From positions 54,450,042 to 54,514,041 of the forward strand of contig CM060734.1 in the NCBI GenBank assembly GCA_030704615.1: a stretch of 64,000 nucleotides of DNA, read 5' to 3'. This DNA comes from Takakia lepidozioides. Its lineage: Eukaryota; Streptophyta; Takakiopsida; Takakiales; Takakiaceae. Made by a program: the position numbers and the translations under genes. A model generated the notes under the pieces. It was not told where the DNA came from. It ran no database searches and worked only from the letters and a program-made list of their open reading frames with translations. The stretch's first letter is position 1. Each line of letters opens with the position of its first letter. Positions 37,385-50,600 of this stretch are shown here, one piece after another.

Positions 37385-39836
37385 ATGAACGCGCGGGCGT
37401 TTCATGCCAAGCGCAAAGAATCTGATGAACTCGTGCTGGATCTGCTCAGCAATGTGAGCTTGTCGCCTTCCAAGCGGGTTCGACTCGCGGTATGTCATTT
37501 GGAAGCTACGCTGAAAAGCATGAGATGTTTTCTTTGGTAGTTGCAGTGTTACTGTTATGGGCGAGCCAGGACTCTTGCTGAACCACTTGATCGCTTAAGC
37601 AAGAAAAATTATATTCTGTCTGCGAGCTTCTGTAGCAAACCCTATGGCGACATATGTTGGCCAATTACTGTGGTCGTGACTTTCCCTGCTTAACAATTTA
37701 CTTTGAAAAGAGATGTTCTGCACAGTTGGTGGTGCCTAGTAGCTTACCTCGCGAGGGAGGGTTATCGCCTTCCGTATTGTCTTTATCTGCTTGGCATTAT
37801 CTCCGGCCTCATAATCAAGACTCTCTGGGTGTATAGCTGTTGAGTGGAGGTTCTGGGTTGCAGTGTATCAGGTTTTTTCGTTCCGTTATGTTAGCCGAGA
37901 TAAGGACAGCATGCACTTAATGCTGCGCTGGGTTGTCGTAATAGAATTCCTTTGAAATTCAACTTCATAGACTGGCTGGGACTTGGCTGAGAATTTGTCG
38001 GACTTGTACGCACAAGCTTGTTTTGGCTACTCCAGTTTCACACACCACAGCTGTAGTCTATGTGGGTGCTGTGTGAAGCTTTTGGCCTGAACTGGCACTT
38101 TCCTTCCAGTGAATGCTACAGCTGGAACCCTGAAATAGATAGGAAGTTGCCCTTACTGATCCTTTCTCGAACGGGGCCTGTGAGTTACAGAACTATTTCC
38201 TATCCCTGTATGATGTAACCTCCCAGTGTGTAGAAAGCACTGAAACAGCTTGTCAATCTACCTAACACCGGTGCTCTTTCCTTGTTTGCAGGGTGGATGG
38301 GTGCCATCGGACATCTGGAACCCACCAGTTTTTGGAGCTCCGAAAGAAACACCACTGCCTGCTCTATCAGCCCCAGACCCAACTCTGACACCGCCACCAC
38401 CTGTCGTCAAGGGAACCGATGAGAAAGCACTGGTGTTATACAAGCCCATAAATCCACCCCTGTTTCCGGGTGGGCCACCATCAGGATCATCAGAACTGCC
38501 AATCAGAGTGAACACAGCTGGGTTCCTGGCTGCATGCAAGGGTACTGACAACAATGGCATCTTTACTAACGATGCAGGCCACTCTTCTTCTGCTTTCTCT
38601 AATTCTTCTCCCGATTCACTTTCTGGGACTGGCCTTTTTGAAGGTAGCCCATTTCACTTGCTAGTTTGTAGCCAATGGTAGATGACCAGACTTGGGGAGA
38701 GGGCCCTGGCTTGGCCAGGGCCTACCCAATGTCCTTTGGCAGTGTCTCAACCTTCGTCTGGGTGGACTGTAACATATGACGGGAAGGCTACTCGGACAGA
38801 GGCAGAGTCACAGCTCAACAGGCGGGAAAATGAGGGTAGAGATGTTTTTGGAATGAGGATCTTTTCTAGAGTTTTTTACAATTTGTTAAAGATCAGTGCA
38901 GAAGAGTATATGGTTGTATTTTGTACAATCGGTAGCTCTAACCAGGCAGTCCAGATGGCCACCTTTCTCACCCATCTGTCTGGGTCAGATTACTCGCTGC
39001 TCTACGACCCCCTCTTGCGTGGCAAGAGCAAGTTTTGAGTGTCAGAAATACTTTTTTCCTGTCACAGTTGGTGCTATGAGTATCTGCAGAAATGTTTTAT
39101 GATGAAATACTCTGTCGTGTGCTGCCTACTTTTTATTCTCACCTGCAATAGGCTAATTGTATGATAGGGACAATCTCAGCCACTTCCATTGATGTTATAG
39201 GAGTGTATGTGTGGACGGACAGTTACATCTGGCTGAGATAAAGCTATCTCTTTCACGGTTCGATGACCCTCCACTTTTGCAGGTTGAATAGTTTGTGATG
39301 AGAAGGCTACTTCAGAGAAGAGAGTGGGATTGAAGAAAGAGATATAGCTTTGGAAGGACATGTTGTGAAACTTCTTTCATGGTGGGTGTGTTCATGCAGC
39401 GCTTGATCTTTCAGGTGGGCCGGCTTCGCTTTCGGGTCCAAGGCGGCTTCACAGAGTTTCGTCTTGCTCCTCCTTGCCTCATCCACTCTCTTTTAGGGAT
39501 GATATGGCAATGGAAGAGGACAGTGATCCACAACCCAATAAGCAATTGGCTCTAATACCATGGGCCCCACCAACCTTCCCAATGCCACCTTTCAATGGCA
39601 TGTCAGCAATCAAACCAAGTGCAATGGCAACAGCGCCAGGTGTCAGTGATAATGCAGAAGAAATGGCACAGGACGGGGAAGCTATGGATATCGTAGACGA
39701 GGTCATAGATGGAGCTGGGGGTGACGGGAGACCAGGGGCTCAGTTTGGGAGCCCAATTGCAAGTTTTGGTGCACCATCATGGGAGACTCACGAGATGTTC
39801 AAGCCACCATACTCCAAAGTCATGTGGTCACACTAG
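37385..39836 (+). CDS. Protein of unknown function, 3 exons, 258 aa
   Basis: Exons: 37385-37489, 38292-38541, 39415-39836, phases consistent and ending in TAG. I do not recognise the family. The N-terminus (KRKESDELVLDLLS, then SPSKRVRLA) is basic and Leu-rich and could hold a nuclear signal. Exon 2 is Pro-rich with GGWVPSDIWNPPVFGAP and KALVLYKPINPPLFPGG. Exon 3 has a Ser-rich stretch, QPNKQLALIPWAPPTFPMPP, a long acidic segment (EEMAQDGEAMDIVDEV) and the C-terminus KPPYSKVMWSH. The protein looks largely disordered, with short Pro/hydrophobic motifs (LVLYKP, LALIPWAPP). The open frame across all three exons, proper splice sites and low-entropy coding style support a real gene. A nuclear regulatory or scaffold role is only a guess. 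Confidence 0.65.
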
Positions 39837-40472
39837 GGAAGTTGTTGGATGGATTTTAAGGGATTCGACTTTTTCTTGTGCTCATTTTTCCAGGCATGAG
39901 GCTGAGTAGCCTGTCGGGATTAATCAGTGGCTCAAAAATTGATTATAGTGGACTTCAACTGAGCATGGAAGTTATGCTTGTTTGTGGAAACGTCTGTGGA
40001 GTCAGCCGTCAGATTTTTTCCGATGAAGTTGAAGGAGGTGTGTAACCTTTCCACACAAGGCTCTTGACCTGATCTCGTAATTGACATTTCAATATCCATA
40101 GGTGGAGAAGAAAGTGTTGCCTTATCACAGCTGGTGAGACTCTCTAATCAGTTAGGCAGCTCTTAACAATTGACTCCAGCAACTGAAGCTAAAGTTAGGT
40201 AACAAGTGAGTTATATAGTATCTGGAGGGAGGGTCCTCATTTTGATGTAACATTCTTACTCAGGGAACACTTTTTGATGTTGTACCCTCCAAAAGAAAAC
40301 GAAGTAATATGTATAATTAGCAGTTTGTATGAACCCAGAACAGTGAAGTGCAAAGTTATTGGTATCAGTAATCATAAATAAACCTCTGTTTGGGTCGATC
40401 TGATAGTTGAGCTCTGTCAGATTGGTATGGTGAAAGATTATTGTGGGCAATTGTTTTGGCGCTTCATTACAT

Positions 40473-40670
40473 TTGATGTTGGCCATCTTGGCTCTGGTTC
40501 TGGTTGATGTTGGCCATCTTGGCCAGTCTCAGTTTACAGTTTGTAGACTGCACCTTGAGGAGGAAAGTTGATTAGTTCATTCTGGTTTCCCAGCCAGCAC
40601 TTCAAAGGTTTTTGACTTACATGGGTGCTGGAGGAGGAAAGTTGATCTGTACATTCTGTCTTCCAGCCAG
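40473..40670 (+). repeat. Two local direct duplications
   Basis: TTGATGTTGGCCATCTTGG occurs at 40473 and again at 40504. A second pair, GAGGAGGAAAGTTGAT then a CATTCTG and CAGCCAG pattern, occurs at 40557-40597 and 40631-40670, offset 74 bp. Confidence 0.8.
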
Positions 40671-41310
40671 TTCTTGAGAGGCTTTTTTAATTTTTTGAGG
40701 GTGGTTGACTGTATGTTAATCCAGTTTGCATCCTATCTTGGCTTCGCTCGCAGCTAAATTATTTTCATTCTTCCAGGTTGCTTGGTGAATTTTATGTTCA
40801 TCTGTAGGGAGTATTACCAATCGCAGTAGCACACAATGCCGGTCGCTCACGAAGGCTAAGATCAGCAAATCACCAGGTGAAGCATTTGATTGTTGTCTTC
40901 TACTTAACCCATAAGGTCTCCTTGGTGGATAGAGAAACTCAAGCCCAGCATTGCTATTTGCATCCTTTAAACTGGTGATCAGCTGCGCAGAAGCAAGTTG
41001 CCCATTTGTAAGCTTTACAGCCTTCTCCAAGATCATTTTCCATCCTGACTTGTAAGTTTGTAATGCATTTCAGGATCACTGTGGCCGCCGCGGTTGTTCA
41101 GAAAAGAAGAAACAAAGAACAATCTGCCACAGAACTAACATAATTATTTGTTGCTAAACAGATGTCCCACTGCACCACCCTATAGCAAAAAATGACCCAC
41201 TTCCCATTCCCTATACCGAAACCACCTTCCCTATACCGATCCGTGTTAGTTACAGGAATCGTGCCACTGACGTAACGAAATACATTACTAAACAGCCCAA
41301 TGCGCCCCTT

Positions 41311-41343
41311 CAGTCTTCTCTCAGTCTTCCCTCAGTCTTCTCC
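41311..41343 (+). repeat. Three 11-bp pyrimidine-rich repeats upstream of PEX11
   Basis: CAGTCTTCTCT, CAGTCTTCCCT and CAGTCTTCTCC follow directly on one another. Pyrimidine tracts are common near plant transcription starts, so this may be the core promoter or 5' UTR. Confidence 0.7.
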
Positions 41344-41780
41344 CATGGTTGGTGGCGGTGCTGTCCTTGCTCGCGGTGCTCAGTTACGCAATGCAACGCT
41401 GCTGCGGATTACTGTCAACCAATCTCTTCTTTCTTCTTTCTTTGTTCTTCGTTCAATAGAAATCCCTTGACAGATGTCCCTGAGCTTCACATTCGAGAAG
41501 GGAGAGTTAACCGTAAGGATTTGTAAGTGGTAAGCAAATTCTTGAACTCTGCTCATTCAAGGTCAGGCTTCTTTGTTGATCTGCTCCACCCCTGCATAGA
41601 TAGAAGAAGCATCTTCCTGATCTTCGCACTGGTCCGAACCCCTAGTCCAATTCCCTTTCTCTCCTCAGCGCCACGAGTTGTTTTTCTTCCTGGGCATCCG
41701 TGCTTGAGTTGAAAATCGAGATTGCAGGCATATATTGGGCAACTTTCTTCCTCCTTCCAAGAATTGAAGCTTGATTGGGT

Positions 41781-43447
41781 ATGTCGCAGCGAGGGGGAGG
41801 GCCCGGCCCTGGACCTCGCCCCTTTCTCGACCACCTGGAAGCTTACTTGGCTCGCCGCGATGGCGTGGACAAGGCACTCAAAATCACTCGCTACACATGC
41901 AAGCTCTTGCTGGCATCGCCGCTGGCACCGTCGGATCCAGAACTGGCAGGGAGGTTGAAAGAGTTTGAATCCAGTGTGGGTGTCAGCAGAAAGGCCTTCA
42001 GATTGGGGAAGTTTGTGCAGGATGTGAACGTCTTGAGAAAGACCGAGCTGGTGTCGCGCGATGGGGTGCTAGAACTTGTCGCCAGCGGCGGCGAGGGCAT
42101 CTACTTCTTCGTGGAGCAGTTCATCTGGCTGGTGATTATTATTTGATATCTTGTTGACTGGTCGTCTTTCATCTCTCTAGTCCTTCCTGCAACTCTCTGG
42201 ACGTAGTCTTTTTTACTCTCTGTAATCCACCAGGAAGTGGTACAACGTATAGGTCCATAGATGCAAAGCTATCGCATCGACCTCACTTCAACGTCGTAAT
42301 AGTGGTCAAGGCACATGAGATTAAAAAAAATAGAGCAACTTAGCTCCTTGCCACAAACATTCCGGAGAACGGCTGGCATTCCTGCTAAAGGTTTCTTCTG
42401 CTCTCGTCTGGTTAAGGTTTCGTATGAGTCCCAAGTTGCAATTTGTTATTAACTTTGTGACCGATCTTGTTGAGTCTCCATTGGCCTTGTCAAATTAGTT
42501 CTTCAGCATAGAAAACAATGTTGGGGGGGAAGAACTGTTCCATGTATTAAACTACATAAATGAGCTCACTTCAACTTTCAAACTGCAGCTGGAATCTTCG
42601 ACAGGTTCTACCCAGGGCATACTGAACACCTCCTTCACAGATCGAAAAGAGATACCTACTGGCACAGTAAAATTTATCTACTCTGGAATTGGGACCTGCT
42701 AATTTCATGGGCGTACTTCACAGACAAGACAAGTCTTTACTGCGAATTTGACATATATTTGTTCACAGCCAACTATACGAATGAGATATTCCCACAATCT
42801 GTAAGCAGGAGGACATAATCCCACAATCTGTAGCAGGAGCTGATAAAAGAAGGTGGGTGATTTTAGACTGGGCACCTGAACTTGCTTCCTACTTTGGAAT
42901 TTCAGTAGAACTGAGTCCATGGTTTTGATGAGGGGTCAGCATGGGGGAGGTTGACTTCACTGACATGATGTATGGTCCAGTCTCATATGGGGTGAATGCA
43001 CGATGAGTCTGAATACCAAGCTAGTGATGTTGAGAGGGATGATGGGGGCTTGCACAGATTAAATCCGGGCTGCTCGACAAACAGTACTCCAGGCGACTGT
43101 CAAAGCTGAGCGCATGGGCGGAGTTTATTGGCTACTTTGGAAGCGTGACATTAAAGTGCCTCCAAGTGGCAGCCTCGCTTGAAAAGGAGGCCAAGCTTGC
43201 TGAGGGGTTACAAAAGAAGAGCGAGGGAGAGCCTGGGTCAATCATCTCTATATCACATGACCTCCAGGAATTACAAAAAAAAAGGATGTTGAAGACCCTA
43301 TCAATTGTCCAGGATTTTGCTGACAGTTTGCTAGCCTTGAATGACATCCGAGATGGGAAGGGAACCCTTGCCAACCCCTTCTTGTTGGCTTTGGCAGGTC
43401 TGATTTCGGCTCTTATAAGTGCCCAGAAAAATTGGAGGAGTTGTTAA
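41781..43447 (+). CDS. PEX11: Peroxin-11 family protein (peroxisome elongation and division), 2 exons, 246 aa
   Basis: PEX11 sits in the peroxisomal membrane and drives elongation before fission. Exons: 41781-42131 and 43058-43447, joined in phase after WL. The protein shows [18 protein letters not shown] with [11 protein letters not shown], then [19 protein letters not shown], the EQFIWL segment, [20 protein letters not shown] and [10 protein letters not shown]. The C-terminal block is [20 protein letters not shown] followed by [18 protein letters not shown]. This is the plant PEX11 C-terminus, with a hydrophobic membrane helix. The Gly/Pro-rich start ([15 protein letters not shown]) is a plausible N-terminus. 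Length agrees with plant PEX11 proteins (about 230-250 aa). Confidence 0.93.
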
Positions 43448-44654
43448 CATGCACAAACACACATGCCTTTTGAGAAGGACTGCATTTGTGATCCAGGGGG
43501 CAAGCTGCTGAGTGAATACTGCCTACAGTGGTTCAGCAGAAAAGAATGGAGGAGAGGCTAGTGTAACATAGTCTCTGGAAGCTCTCTCTCTTCATGCATT
43601 ACAGAGAATCTCACACATTTTGCACGTCTTTTTCATGGTCAACTGGCTTCAGCCATCAAGAGGGGTGGTCAGGTTTGTCCCTTTTTTTTTTTCACAGCAC
43701 CCATTCATGATGCAGGTTAACCCTGAATCTAAACTTTCCAGTATAGATTACATCGGGTTTTATTCCACAGTTCAAATGTACATGGATTCCTTATGTTAAT
43801 TATAGGGGGCCCGGCAGCAGGGTACACGAGAGAAAAGAGTGGGTCCCATCGGTGTGTAGTAAGAAGGTGAGTTTACCAGCCTAAGACGGTGATATTAAAA
43901 GCAATGCTTGTGTCTATTTGGGGCTTGCTGCCTGACAGCAAAGGACAGTATAATTCTTGAGTCTGAGCTTGTTCTGATGAGGAAGTTTTAAGGTTTGAAT
44001 CTCGAGAACAAGATGTTTTATCCTCCTGATTCTTTCCTTAGATTATTGTGATCTGCTGCCAAAATATCACACCCCACAGCCCTCATTAAAATAATTTCTT
44101 GTTCCGATTGTTCCCTCCTAAGTGGGTGGCTCTATCACCCTCTATGGCCTCCCTTGTACATTAGTTCCAGAAGTGCTGGCAGACCACAATTCTCGGCATG
44201 ATTTTCAGGAGTCTGCAGCCAATCAATCAGTTGCCCAATTTGAAGAAAATCAGTACTGCACCAATGCAAATGAAAGCATATCCAAAGCATCCAACAAAGT
44301 GATGGGAATGGACAGAGAAGAAGGAAAGAAAGAAAGTCTGTAGAAGGAAAAGACGTTTGGGCTGTTTTGAAACTAGTCTCGGCTACAGAACGTTGGCTTC
44401 ATCTCCCTCATCGGGGAATCCACAGTACTATCCCTGTCATATTCCTCAAGCAATTCTCCCCTGCCTTTTTTGTAGCCACCCAATGAGCCTAATCATTCTC
44501 TCTCTCTCCTGACAGCAAGCTGATCTGATGCTCGCCCTCGCCCCTTCTGTGTATTGGGTTTTCTGACCGTGTTGGTGTTCTTGAGAGGTTTTGGCAGCTG
44601 GTTGTGAGGGAAGCTACAAACTGGGTCCGGCTCTTTAATGCAGTAGCTGTAGCC
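43448..44654. other. Intergenic between PEX11 and diacylglycerol kinase
   Basis: PEX11 3' UTR and the kinase promoter must lie here. I see no gene; a T10-11 run lies at about 43680-43692. Confidence 0.5.
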
Positions 44655-47600
44655 ATGAGTGCCGAGGAGACATCCTCTTCCCCTCTTGAGGCTGATGCAG
44701 CACCCCAAAATGAGGCAGAAGCTGTGCCGGTAAAGGAGAAGATGGCATCTGAGCCTGGAGCTGCGCCAGACGATGAGGAGCTCGTCTCTGCAGCCGAAGC
44801 TGTGCCGGCCGATGACAAGCACATACCTGAGCCAGAAGCTCCGCCAGCCGATGAGAGGGTCGCTTCTGATACAGGAGCTCTGCCGGCAGATGAGAAGCTT
44901 GCTTTTGAGCCCGAAGCTTTCCCAGCCGATGAGCACATTTCTTCTGATCCAAAAGCCCCGCGCATACCTGAGCCAGAAGCTCTTCCGGCCGATGAGTATC
45001 TCGGATCTGCACCGCCGGCGGACGGTGTGCTACGATCAGCCCCCACTCCGGATCTCTCATCTTCTGCATCAGCGGCCCCGCCCACAGCAGGTATGGATCG
45101 GTTGGGGTGACAGCAACTTGTCACTCTCAAGAACCGAGTTTGGTTCCCGGGACTGAAGAATTGAAGGGGCATTTGGGCTACATGGTTCTCATAAAGGTTG
45201 AGCGAGTGTGAAAGCTCGGCTTCTTCCAGAATTGAGGGGTGTCATATTTTGTTGGTGCATTTCCCGAAGGAATTACAGTCATTTGGTAGCTCACAAGCAA
45301 TCTTGCAGGGTTTCAACAAGTTCTTAAGCTACTAGTAGAATTGACAGTGCAATCGATGGCTGCTAGGCATGGCGTCTATGCAAATGCAAAGCATTACTTT
45401 TTTAGATTCGAGAAGAATATGCGCAAGAGTTCTAGAGTAGTCGAACCTGCTGATTCTCAAAACGATACGTCTTGCTATCCTTGGGGTACTTGTGTTAGAT
45501 TTTAACATGGGGCTACCCCTGTCTCAGACAACTGCTTCAACGAAATCTGGACCCGAAATGCATTGGAAATTTGAAATCTGGATATGCAGAGTTTTGAATC
45601 TACAGTGCCTATTTATAAGCTATGGGTGCGGGTGTACCCAAGCACACCTGCTACGTTGTACTTTCTGTCTGGGAAAATGTTGTGAGAGATGCGCCTCTCT
45701 CTTCCAACGAAATTTTGCACTCAGTTTTTTTCTCTCTTGGAAAGGGGTACAGGTAGCAAGATGGAGCACTAGGAGTCAAAAAGTCCAATCGGCCCTCTTG
45801 ACTTGATTTATCAGCGGGGAAAAAGGGTGGTTGTCATCTGCATTTGATAATCGTTCCTTTCACATCAATCAATATGTTTTTACAACATAATATGGGGTGC
45901 TCTGAAGACCAAGACATTCCTCTCAAGTCAGAATTTAGTGCTCACGAGGGAAGCCTAGAGTGGAACATGATTCTGACATCTGTCAGTTTTGTGCAGGGAA
46001 AACAGATGGACGCATAGGCAAGGTGAGTGATGAAGACCTGAAAAAGATGGTGTTAATTCCAGAGTATTTGGCCAATAATATGGCTGCTGCAGTGAGTTCA
46101 GACAGGGCAGCCTATCCGGATGGTCCTGGTCTGACAGGCAACACACAGGCACCTGTATGCCCCCTTCTAGTCTTCATCAACTCCAAAAGTGGAGGGCGTC
46201 TTGGTCCTGCCCTTCGGACTATTCTTGCTGAACTCATCAGTCCTCTGCAGGTGAATCTGCAAATCTTTACACTAGCCCTTACATCTTACCCTGCTTAGGG
46301 GGCCCTTGTGAAGTTGGTTTCCGACTTTGAGTGATGAGTGTGCTGAAGACTTTCGCTTGAAGCTTCCAATGTCTAGCACCCATTCTTGAGTAGAGGAGGG
46401 AGAATTTACATGGAAGCTTGGCACACCAACAGTCAATAATAAGCAACCATTGATTGATTGTCAAAAAATGACTTTGCCAAAGTCAGTACCAGTCATTGGT
46501 GCTGAATGTAAACAGCCTAAAGCTCATCAGAGGGATGTGCCATGTCTTGCAGGTGTATGATCTAGCAAGCACCAAGCCAAGCAATGTGCTGAGGTATGGG
46601 GTTGGTTGCCTCGACAGACTGGGTAGTGCAGGGGATGAGTGTGCCCAGATCACTCGGAAAAACCTCCGCATTATGGTTCGTCTCTTTCTATCTCTTCATC
46701 CCCTCCATTTTCCGCCTTTGCAGGCTTTGATCTACGTCATCCATGTACATTATTGCACAATGCAGTTTTCCATGGGATCTCTTGCCTCAGCCATGGTTCT
46801 GTCAGGGATGCCTATGATCTCCCAAAGTCCTTTCACTCATTCTGGCTTGTGGTTTCTGGGTGGGGCCAGGTTGCTGGTGGGGATGGTACAGTAGGGTGGG
46901 TACTGGGAAGTATTGCTGAGTTATGTGCACAGTCTTCCAGTGGGCATATTCCACCTGTTGGCATCATTCCACTTGGCACGGGAAATGATCTCTCTCGAAG
47001 CTTTGGATGGGTTTGGTCCACATGCCAAGCTTCCTTTTATTTTGCAGAGCTTATGGTAGCATCACTGTATGTCGCTTACCAAGAGGGTAGCATTTGTCAG
47101 TGGATTTTGCAGTATGTTACTGTAGGAAAACAAGCGTTTGGTGAGGGGGCGGAGGGAGGAAAAGAGAGAGAAGACGTCAGATAGTGGTCTTTCCTCTTGA
47201 ACTTGCCAGAGTGTTAATCTATCCTAAGCTCTGCTGATGTGGAATGTAGGGGGCTGGGTTCCCTTCAGCAAACCGCTCAAAGGTTAAAAAGTGGCTAGTC
47301 AAGGCTGTCACTGCGTCAGTCTCAACTCTTGACAGGTATTTCTTCTCGTCTCTCTCTCGGTCTCTCTTCATCAATACTGTCTTAAAATATGGTCGGGGGG
47401 TGGTATGAGGTAAAATCTTTCTTTAGCCTGTTGTAGTCTAATGTCCAGAAAGGTGCTGCTCTGACTAACAGGGTAAAGAGGAGACAGAAAAAAGTTTTGT
47501 ATTGCCAGCATATGTAATTGCAATTGCAACTTGTGCTATCAGACCTCTCAGGATAGCTCTCTACCTGAGCATCATTTTGTGTTTGTATTCACACCGGAAT

Positions 47601-50600
47601 ATAAACACAAGTAGGGCTACAAGTTTGGGCATTTTCTTGAGCCTCTGACTGTGATTGTCGAGGTGCAGTGACAATGTTTTCTATATTTTTCAAATAAGGC
47701 TTCTCATTCAGGAAGACAGAAAGATCATCCTTCTGTTATTGTGATGAGCCAGGTTTCTCACCACATATGGTGGCAATGTATTGTGTATTGTAGAAAGTAT
47801 TGTAGTGCCACCTATTGCATCACCTGCTTTATGCCCATATGGCTAATAAGTTCTTTCTTTCCTACCTAGGTTAGCCTACTTTCAAGAAGTAGATAGCCTA
47901 CTCTTAGGTTGAACTTAGTGCTCGTCATGGGAATCCTATATGTAAGTCTTCCAATGTCTGTGAAGTACATTTCTGCTGCTTCAGCAGTTGCCCTTTGAGC
48001 AGCATTTACTGTGCACTGCATTACTAATCTTGGGCCAGTCTCCTCCGCTGGCTTCTCTGGGTTGTCAGCTAGGGGGTGTGTGTGAGAGCCTGATAGAAAG
48101 GTGGGGGGAGGAGTGCAGTTGGCAGGTGGTGGTGAAACCCTCACCAAACCTCACAAAGGTGGACCTAATTTTCCCACATTGCATGCAGCCTCAACACCAT
48201 ATTCCACTTCCAACCTCCGTGCGTTCTCGTCCCTTTTGACCCTTTTGTTGTCTTTAGCTATCTGTGGTAACGATTCCCCCTGTACCTGCAAATGGATAAT
48301 AATGGAAGAAGGTGTGTAATTGCCAAAACATTGGTTCCTTATTTGTACATTGTTAGTATCACATGCAGGTATCTGGGGACAAGAATGAAAAACCTGAAGC
48401 TGATCCTGCATTCGAGGGCATATTCTGGAATTACTTCAGCATTGGTGAGTACACTATGTCAGTTCTAGGAGAAATCTGAAGGTAATGTACTGACTGTTGT
48501 TTGAAGAGGGCTTGGGCCTTTTGATGAGAAGTACAGAAGAGACAAGTCAACTTTATGGCTCAGTTACTACATTCTGCGTATATTTAGCTGTAGGTGCGGA
48601 GTACCACTTTTGGGTTGATTTAAGTTCCAAATTGGATTATTGCATGAATTTTTCCAAATGGTGAAAGATTACTCCATACTGAACCGTAAGCAGATTTAGT
48701 TACTCATCTCCCATCCTCCCATTGGGACAAATGAAGTTCCTGGTTGCTGGCATTGGCAATTTTTTCTTTGCTGTCCAACTGGGTGTGGCATGTATGAACT
48801 AATGCAGGCAAATGAGTGCCTCCTGTTATCTATTTGATTTGTGTCTGCCTTGGTTCTTAAGCACGAGCTTAGTAGTCTGGCTCCTGGACGTGGACATTAC
48901 CAGTAAGGATATTGCAGACTGACAGTGAGTGAGATGGTCTGTAGGGATGGATGCTGAGGTTGCATATGGATTTCACAAACTTCGTGATGAGAAGCCTTGG
49001 CTTGCTCGTGGCCGTGTGGCTAATCAAGTACTTGACCACTCCCTTACCATATCTGTCACTCAAGTTAGTGCTTATCTTGTTAAACTTGTTGAGTTCAAGC
49101 TTAGTAACTGATTAGTGAAAAGGGATGAGAAGATGCTCTCAATTACCTTTTCATTATGAGCATTTCTGCGATGTCCTGGATGGTGTTGGGATTCCACCCA
49201 CCATGGTGTTTGCACAGAAGAGCCAGTAGGGCTGGAAAAACTGATTTTACTGTCCCTGATTAGTTGAAAATAGGATGCACGGCACACATTTCTTCTTGGC
49301 AACAGCAACTTGCTGACCAGCTCCTGACTCTTGTAGCAAAGCCTTAGATGGGATCTAAATTTGTCCTGGGCCTATCTGAAACTACAGCCTCTAATCCAGT
49401 TGCTATTGCCAGTTATGTAGCCATCCTCTCAGCTAAATTTTACGTAGGCTCCTGCACAGCCAAGGACATTCTGGTGACCGGGAATTCACCATTGATGGCC
49501 CATGGGAGGGAGATATTGCTTCAATCCTGTTTATCGTCACCACTCTCCTGGGGTTTGACTAACGGGAGAAGCCTTTTCTGGATGTCAAGGGTAGTGTGGT
49601 GCATCCACTTTTCCTTGCAAAACATTTAAGAGAGAGATGTCTGCACAACGCAAGGGAGTCACATATAGGCTGCAGGAATGTGTCCTTTCTGTCATATAGA
49701 CTCTTTCTACGTCCTTCGTCAAAGCCACACGGTGCCAAGCTGTGGTCAGGTGATTTTCTTATAAAAAATGGACGAAAAGCAGAACAATTTCTGTTGTTTC
49801 TTAACAGTTCCTTGTCTTGGGTAATCTCACGCAGTAGTTCAATAGTTTGTTGGTAGTGGTGCAAATTTGTGGCCTGAACCAAACCAACTATGTGATTTCT
49901 GGCTTGCCTCTGCTCATGTTGGTAGAATGCAGGTGCAAGGCATGGGTGGCTGACATAGTTGGTAGGGTTTCTTCTGCAGATGATCTATTCAGGTTATGGT
50001 TGTACCCAAGGCTGGTTCTGCACATCCTGTTCAACTGGTCCTCGGGGCAGGTGGAGCCCCGCCATATGCCTTCCTTGGTCTCCATTTTCGTTCTTCCTTG
50101 GTGGTCCTTAGAATTCTTTGGATTGAGAGAGTCTGTCTTGGAAGGTACATTCTGCTTTCTAGTTGAGGTAGATTGGGTGTTGTTCTAATTTTTCTGTTTA
50201 AGAGCATGTTTACAGCTCAAGGATGTCCATTATCTAGACCTTTCTCATGTAGTACAGAGCAGAAGTTGATTTCTCGGATAAAGACTGATGGTTATGCTGG
50301 CAAGAGTCCTGCTGCCATCCAATAGTTGATGATAGTAAGAGTGGAAGCTGTGTTAATCTCATGTATGGTGGATGCAATGCAGAGGGGTTAAAAACATCGT
50401 TCATCTGTCAATAAAAAAACCTCAAAGCAGCACCGATGAGTGGGAGGAGGTCAACATTCCTTCCAAGTAAGACTTCACCCTTTTGTGTTGTTGATCAGGG
50501 TTTCTTCTGTTAAGTTTTGAGCAGAAAGATGAGGTGTTTAACCACAATGTTCATATGCCACACATCTTATTTCTTCTGAGCAATGGATGTGCCAGTTACC

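Larger units (their letters stand above)
39837..41780. other. Intergenic with local duplications; PEX11 promoter side
   Basis: No gene was supported. The minus-strand frame at 40716-41036 matches nothing known. Small tandem duplications lie at 40.47-40.67 kb and 41.31 kb. The right end should hold the PEX11 5' UTR. Confidence 0.5.

Noticed and set aside
36931-37386. Overlapping 140-150-aa frames on both strands
   Set aside because: GC-rich DNA lacks stops by chance; it is better explained as promoter and 5' UTR of the gene at 37385.
48869-49882. Extra kinase exon encoding [13 protein letters not shown] near 49432
   Set aside because: It superficially resembled the missing Cys-containing block, but the exon at 49980-50050 ([14 protein letters not shown]) fits the family and the phase exactly.
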